NCBI GenBank assembly: GCA_002347475.1
Contig: DDXI01000067.1
Coordinates: 1-8,173 of the forward strand
Origin: Peptococcaceae bacterium UBA2264
GTDB lineage: Bacteria; Bacillota; Desulfitobacteriia; Desulfitobacteriales; Desulfitobacteriaceae
DNA length: 8,173 nt
Direction of reading: 5' to 3'
A program made the translations under genes and the position numbers. The notes beneath the pieces are model-generated. The model saw nothing but the letters and a program-made list of their open reading frames with translations, was not told the origin of the DNA and did not search any database. Position 1 is the first letter of the stretch. The number at the start of each line of letters is the position of its first letter. Shown piece by piece: positions 6,333-8,173 of the stretch.

Positions 6333-8173
6333 ATGCCGAAAAGAACCGATATCAACAAAATATTAATCATTGGTTCCGGTCCGATTGTGATCGGTCAAGC
6401 CTGCGAGTTTGATTATTCCGGGACCCAGGCCTGCAAAGCCCTGCGCAAATTGGGCTACCAGATTGTTCTGGTCAATTCCAATCCGGCAACAATTATGACA
6501 GATCCGGGAATCGCTGATGTGACCTATATTGAACCGCTGAATCTGCAAAGTCTTGCTGATATCATAGCCAAGGAACGGCCTGATGCCCTTTTGCCGAATT
6601 TAGGCGGCCAGTCGGCTTTGAATTTATGTTCCGAACTGAATCAGGCCGGCATCCTGGAGAAATACGGTGTTAAAGTAATCGGTGTCCAGATCGATGCTAT
6701 CGAACGGGGTGAAGACCGCATCGCCTTCAAAGAAACCATGACCCGGCTGGGGATCGATATGCCGGTCAGCAAGGCGGCCTACAGTGTGGAAGAAGCCGAA
6801 AAAATTGCCCAGGAACTGGGCTATCCTGCCGTTATTCGTCCCGCTTACACCATGGGCGGCACCGGCGGCGGTCTGGTTTATAATGTGGAAGAACTGAGAA
6901 CTATCGCCAGCCGGGGTATCGCCGCCAGTCTGGTCGGCCAAATCCTGATTGAAGAGTCAGTGCTTGGTTGGGAAGAGCTGGAACTGGAAGTTGTGCGGGA
7001 CGCCAAAAATCAGAAAATCACCGTCTGTTTTATTGAAAATATTGATGCCATGGGTGTGCATACCGGCGATTCTTTCTGTTCCGCCCCGATGCTGACGATC
7101 AGTCCGGAGCTGCAGCTGCGCCTGCAGAAATACGCCTATGATATTGTGGAGGCCATCGAAGTGATCGGCGGCACCAATGTTCAGTTCGCCCATGATCCCC
7201 GCAGCGGCCGGGTGGTAATAATCGAAATAAATCCCCGCACTTCCCGCTCCTCGGCTTTGGCCTCCAAAGCCACCGGTTTTCCTATCGCTCTGATTTCAGC
7301 TATGCTGGCAGCCGGTCTGACTCTGGATGAGATTCCCTACTGGCGGGATGGCACCCTGGATAAATACACCCCTTCGGGTGATTATGTGGTCGTAAAATTT
7401 GCCCGCTGGGCCTTTGAAAAGTTTCCCGGAGCCCGGGACAGTCTGGGAACCCAGATGAGGGCTGTCGGTGAGGTCATGAGTATCGGCAAAAACTATAAGG
7501 AAGCCTTCCAGAAGGCTATCCGTTCCCTGGAAATCAACCGTTACGGCCTGGGGTTTGCCAAGGATTTTAACCAGCTTTCGCTGGAAGAATTGCTCTCCCT
7601 GCTGGCAGAACCCTCCAGTGAACGCCAGTTTATCATGTACGAGGCCCTGCGCAAAGGAGCCAGTATCGAGCAATTGTACCGCCTGACCTACATCAAAGAG
7701 TGGTTTATTGAGCAGATGAAAGAACTTGTTCTGCTGGAAGAGGAGCTGCTGCGTTACAGAAATGGCGAGCTGCCGGCTGAACTGCTGCTCCAGGCCAAAA
7801 AAGACGGTTTCGCCGACCGTTATCTGGCAATGCTTTTGAATCTGCCGGAAAGCGCTGTGCGCCAGCGCCGGCTGGCTTTAGGTTTAGGGGAGGGCTGGGA
7901 AGCGATTCCGGTCAGCGGAGTTGAAAATGCCTCCTATTATTTTTCCACTTACAATGCTCCGGATAAGACTGCCAGCAGCGACCGCCGCAAGGTAATGATC
8001 CTGGGGGGAGGTCCGAACCGGATCGGTCAGGGCATCGAGTTTGATTACTGCTGTGTCCATGCCGCCTTTGCCCTGCGGGATTTAGGGTATGAGACAGTCA
8101 TTGTCAACTGTAATCCGGAAACAGTGTCTACCGACTATGACACCTCAGATAAGCTCTATTTCGAGCCCCTGAC
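6333..8173 (+). CDS. carB: Carbamoyl phosphate synthetase large subunit, 5' part (runs off the right edge)
   Basis: CarB joins bicarbonate, glutamine-derived ammonia (from CarA) and two ATP to make carbamoyl phosphate for arginine and pyrimidine synthesis, in the cytoplasm. The window holds 613 complete codons of an expected 1060 or so. The carboxyphosphate half (about 1-400) has IIGSGPIVIGQACEFDYSG near the start and the residues equivalent to E. coli R129 (EDR), R169 (VIRPAYTMGG), E215 and the metal ligands Q284, E298 and N300 (E. coli Q285, E299, N301, one residue shifted). The oligomerisation region follows (about 401-551). The carbamoyl phosphate half begins at about 553 with MILGGGPNRIGQGIEFDY, showing the ancient internal duplication characteristic of CarB. 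The variant stretch APMLTISPEL and the TPSGDYVVVKFARWAFEKF segment are, from memory, typical of clostridial CarB. There is no frameshift in the visible part. carA is not immediately upstream, where it usually lies; the gene begins a new transcript with its own promoter. Confidence 0.97.
   Translation, partial: MPKRTDINKILIIGSGPIVIGQACEFDYSGTQACKALRKLGYQIVLVNSNPATIMTDPGIADVTYIEPLNLQSLADIIAKERPDALLPNLGGQSALNLCSELNQAGILEKYGVKVIGVQIDAIERGEDRIAFKETMTRLGIDMPVSKAAYSVEEAEKIAQELGYPAVIRPAYTMGGTGGGLVYNVEELRTIASRGIAASLVGQILIEESVLGWEELELEVVRDAKNQKITVCFIENIDAMGVHTGDSFCSAPMLTISPELQLRLQKYAYDIVEAIEVIGGTNVQFAHDPRSGRVVIIEINPRTSRSSALASKATGFPIALISAMLAAGLTLDEIPYWRDGTLDKYTPSGDYVVVKFARWAFEKFPGARDSLGTQMRAVGEVMSIGKNYKEAFQKAIRSLEINRYGLGFAKDFNQLSLEELLSLLAEPSSERQFIMYEALRKGASIEQLYRLTYIKEWFIEQMKELVLLEEELLRYRNGELPAELLLQAKKDGFADRYLAMLLNLPESAVRQRRLALGLGEGWEAIPVSGVENASYYFSTYNAPDKTASSDRRKVMILGGGPNRIGQGIEFDYCCVHAAFALRDLGYETVIVNCNPETVSTDYDTSDKLYFEPL

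Noticed and set aside
6363..7673. Several minus-strand open frames opposite carB (6363-6548, 6624-6941, 6957-7193, 7296-7673)
   Set aside because: All are antisense to a continuous, well-conserved carB reading frame and have no motifs of their own.

Overview
The window looks like a chromosomal segment of an anaerobic, low-to-medium GC Firmicute, most likely a clostridium or a Peptococcaceae/Desulfitobacteriaceae-type organism. The reasons are the strong AGGAGG-type ribosome binding sites, the AT-rich intergenic DNA against mid-GC genes, the very long fused acyl-CoA dehydratase activase (a protein type of strict anaerobes), and a CarB that reads like the versions I know from clostridia. The taxon is inferred, not demonstrated. 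There is no RNA gene, insertion sequence, integrase, phage gene or CRISPR array.

Layout. Bases 1-169 hold no gene I can support. Bases 170-1201 (minus) encode an MBL-fold metallo-hydrolase with a C-terminal winged-helix-like region and a GTG start. Bases 1202-1341 are a short intergenic region with a near-perfect tandem repeat (two 19-bp units, 28-bp period), each unit containing a GTATA-N-TATAC palindrome. Bases 1342-5598 (minus) encode a 1418-residue fusion of two tandem ASKHA-type activase domains, a DUF2229-like region and a cysteine-rich C-terminal region. Bases 5612-6085 (minus) encode a PaaI-type hotdog thioesterase. Bases 6086-6332 form a divergent promoter region. From 6333 to the right edge (plus) runs the 5' part of carB, the large subunit of carbamoyl phosphate synthetase.

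How the genes work together. The thioesterase and the activase are 13 bp apart, and the activase ribosome binding site overlaps the thioesterase stop codon, so they are almost certainly co-transcribed and translationally coupled. The MBL gene follows on the same strand after 140 bp; it may be read through or use its own promoter within the palindromic repeats. A thioesterase, an ATP-driven low-potential electron activase and a hydrolase suggest acyl-CoA chemistry, but no separate 2-hydroxyacyl-CoA dehydratase subunits are visible, so the substrate is unknown. carB is divergent and functionally separate (arginine and pyrimidine precursor synthesis); its usual partner carA is not upstream of it.

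The most interesting items are the architecture of the giant activase, which carries four predicted cluster cysteines in one chain plus further cysteine sets, and the tandem palindromes before the MBL gene. I see no clearly undescribed multi-gene system.
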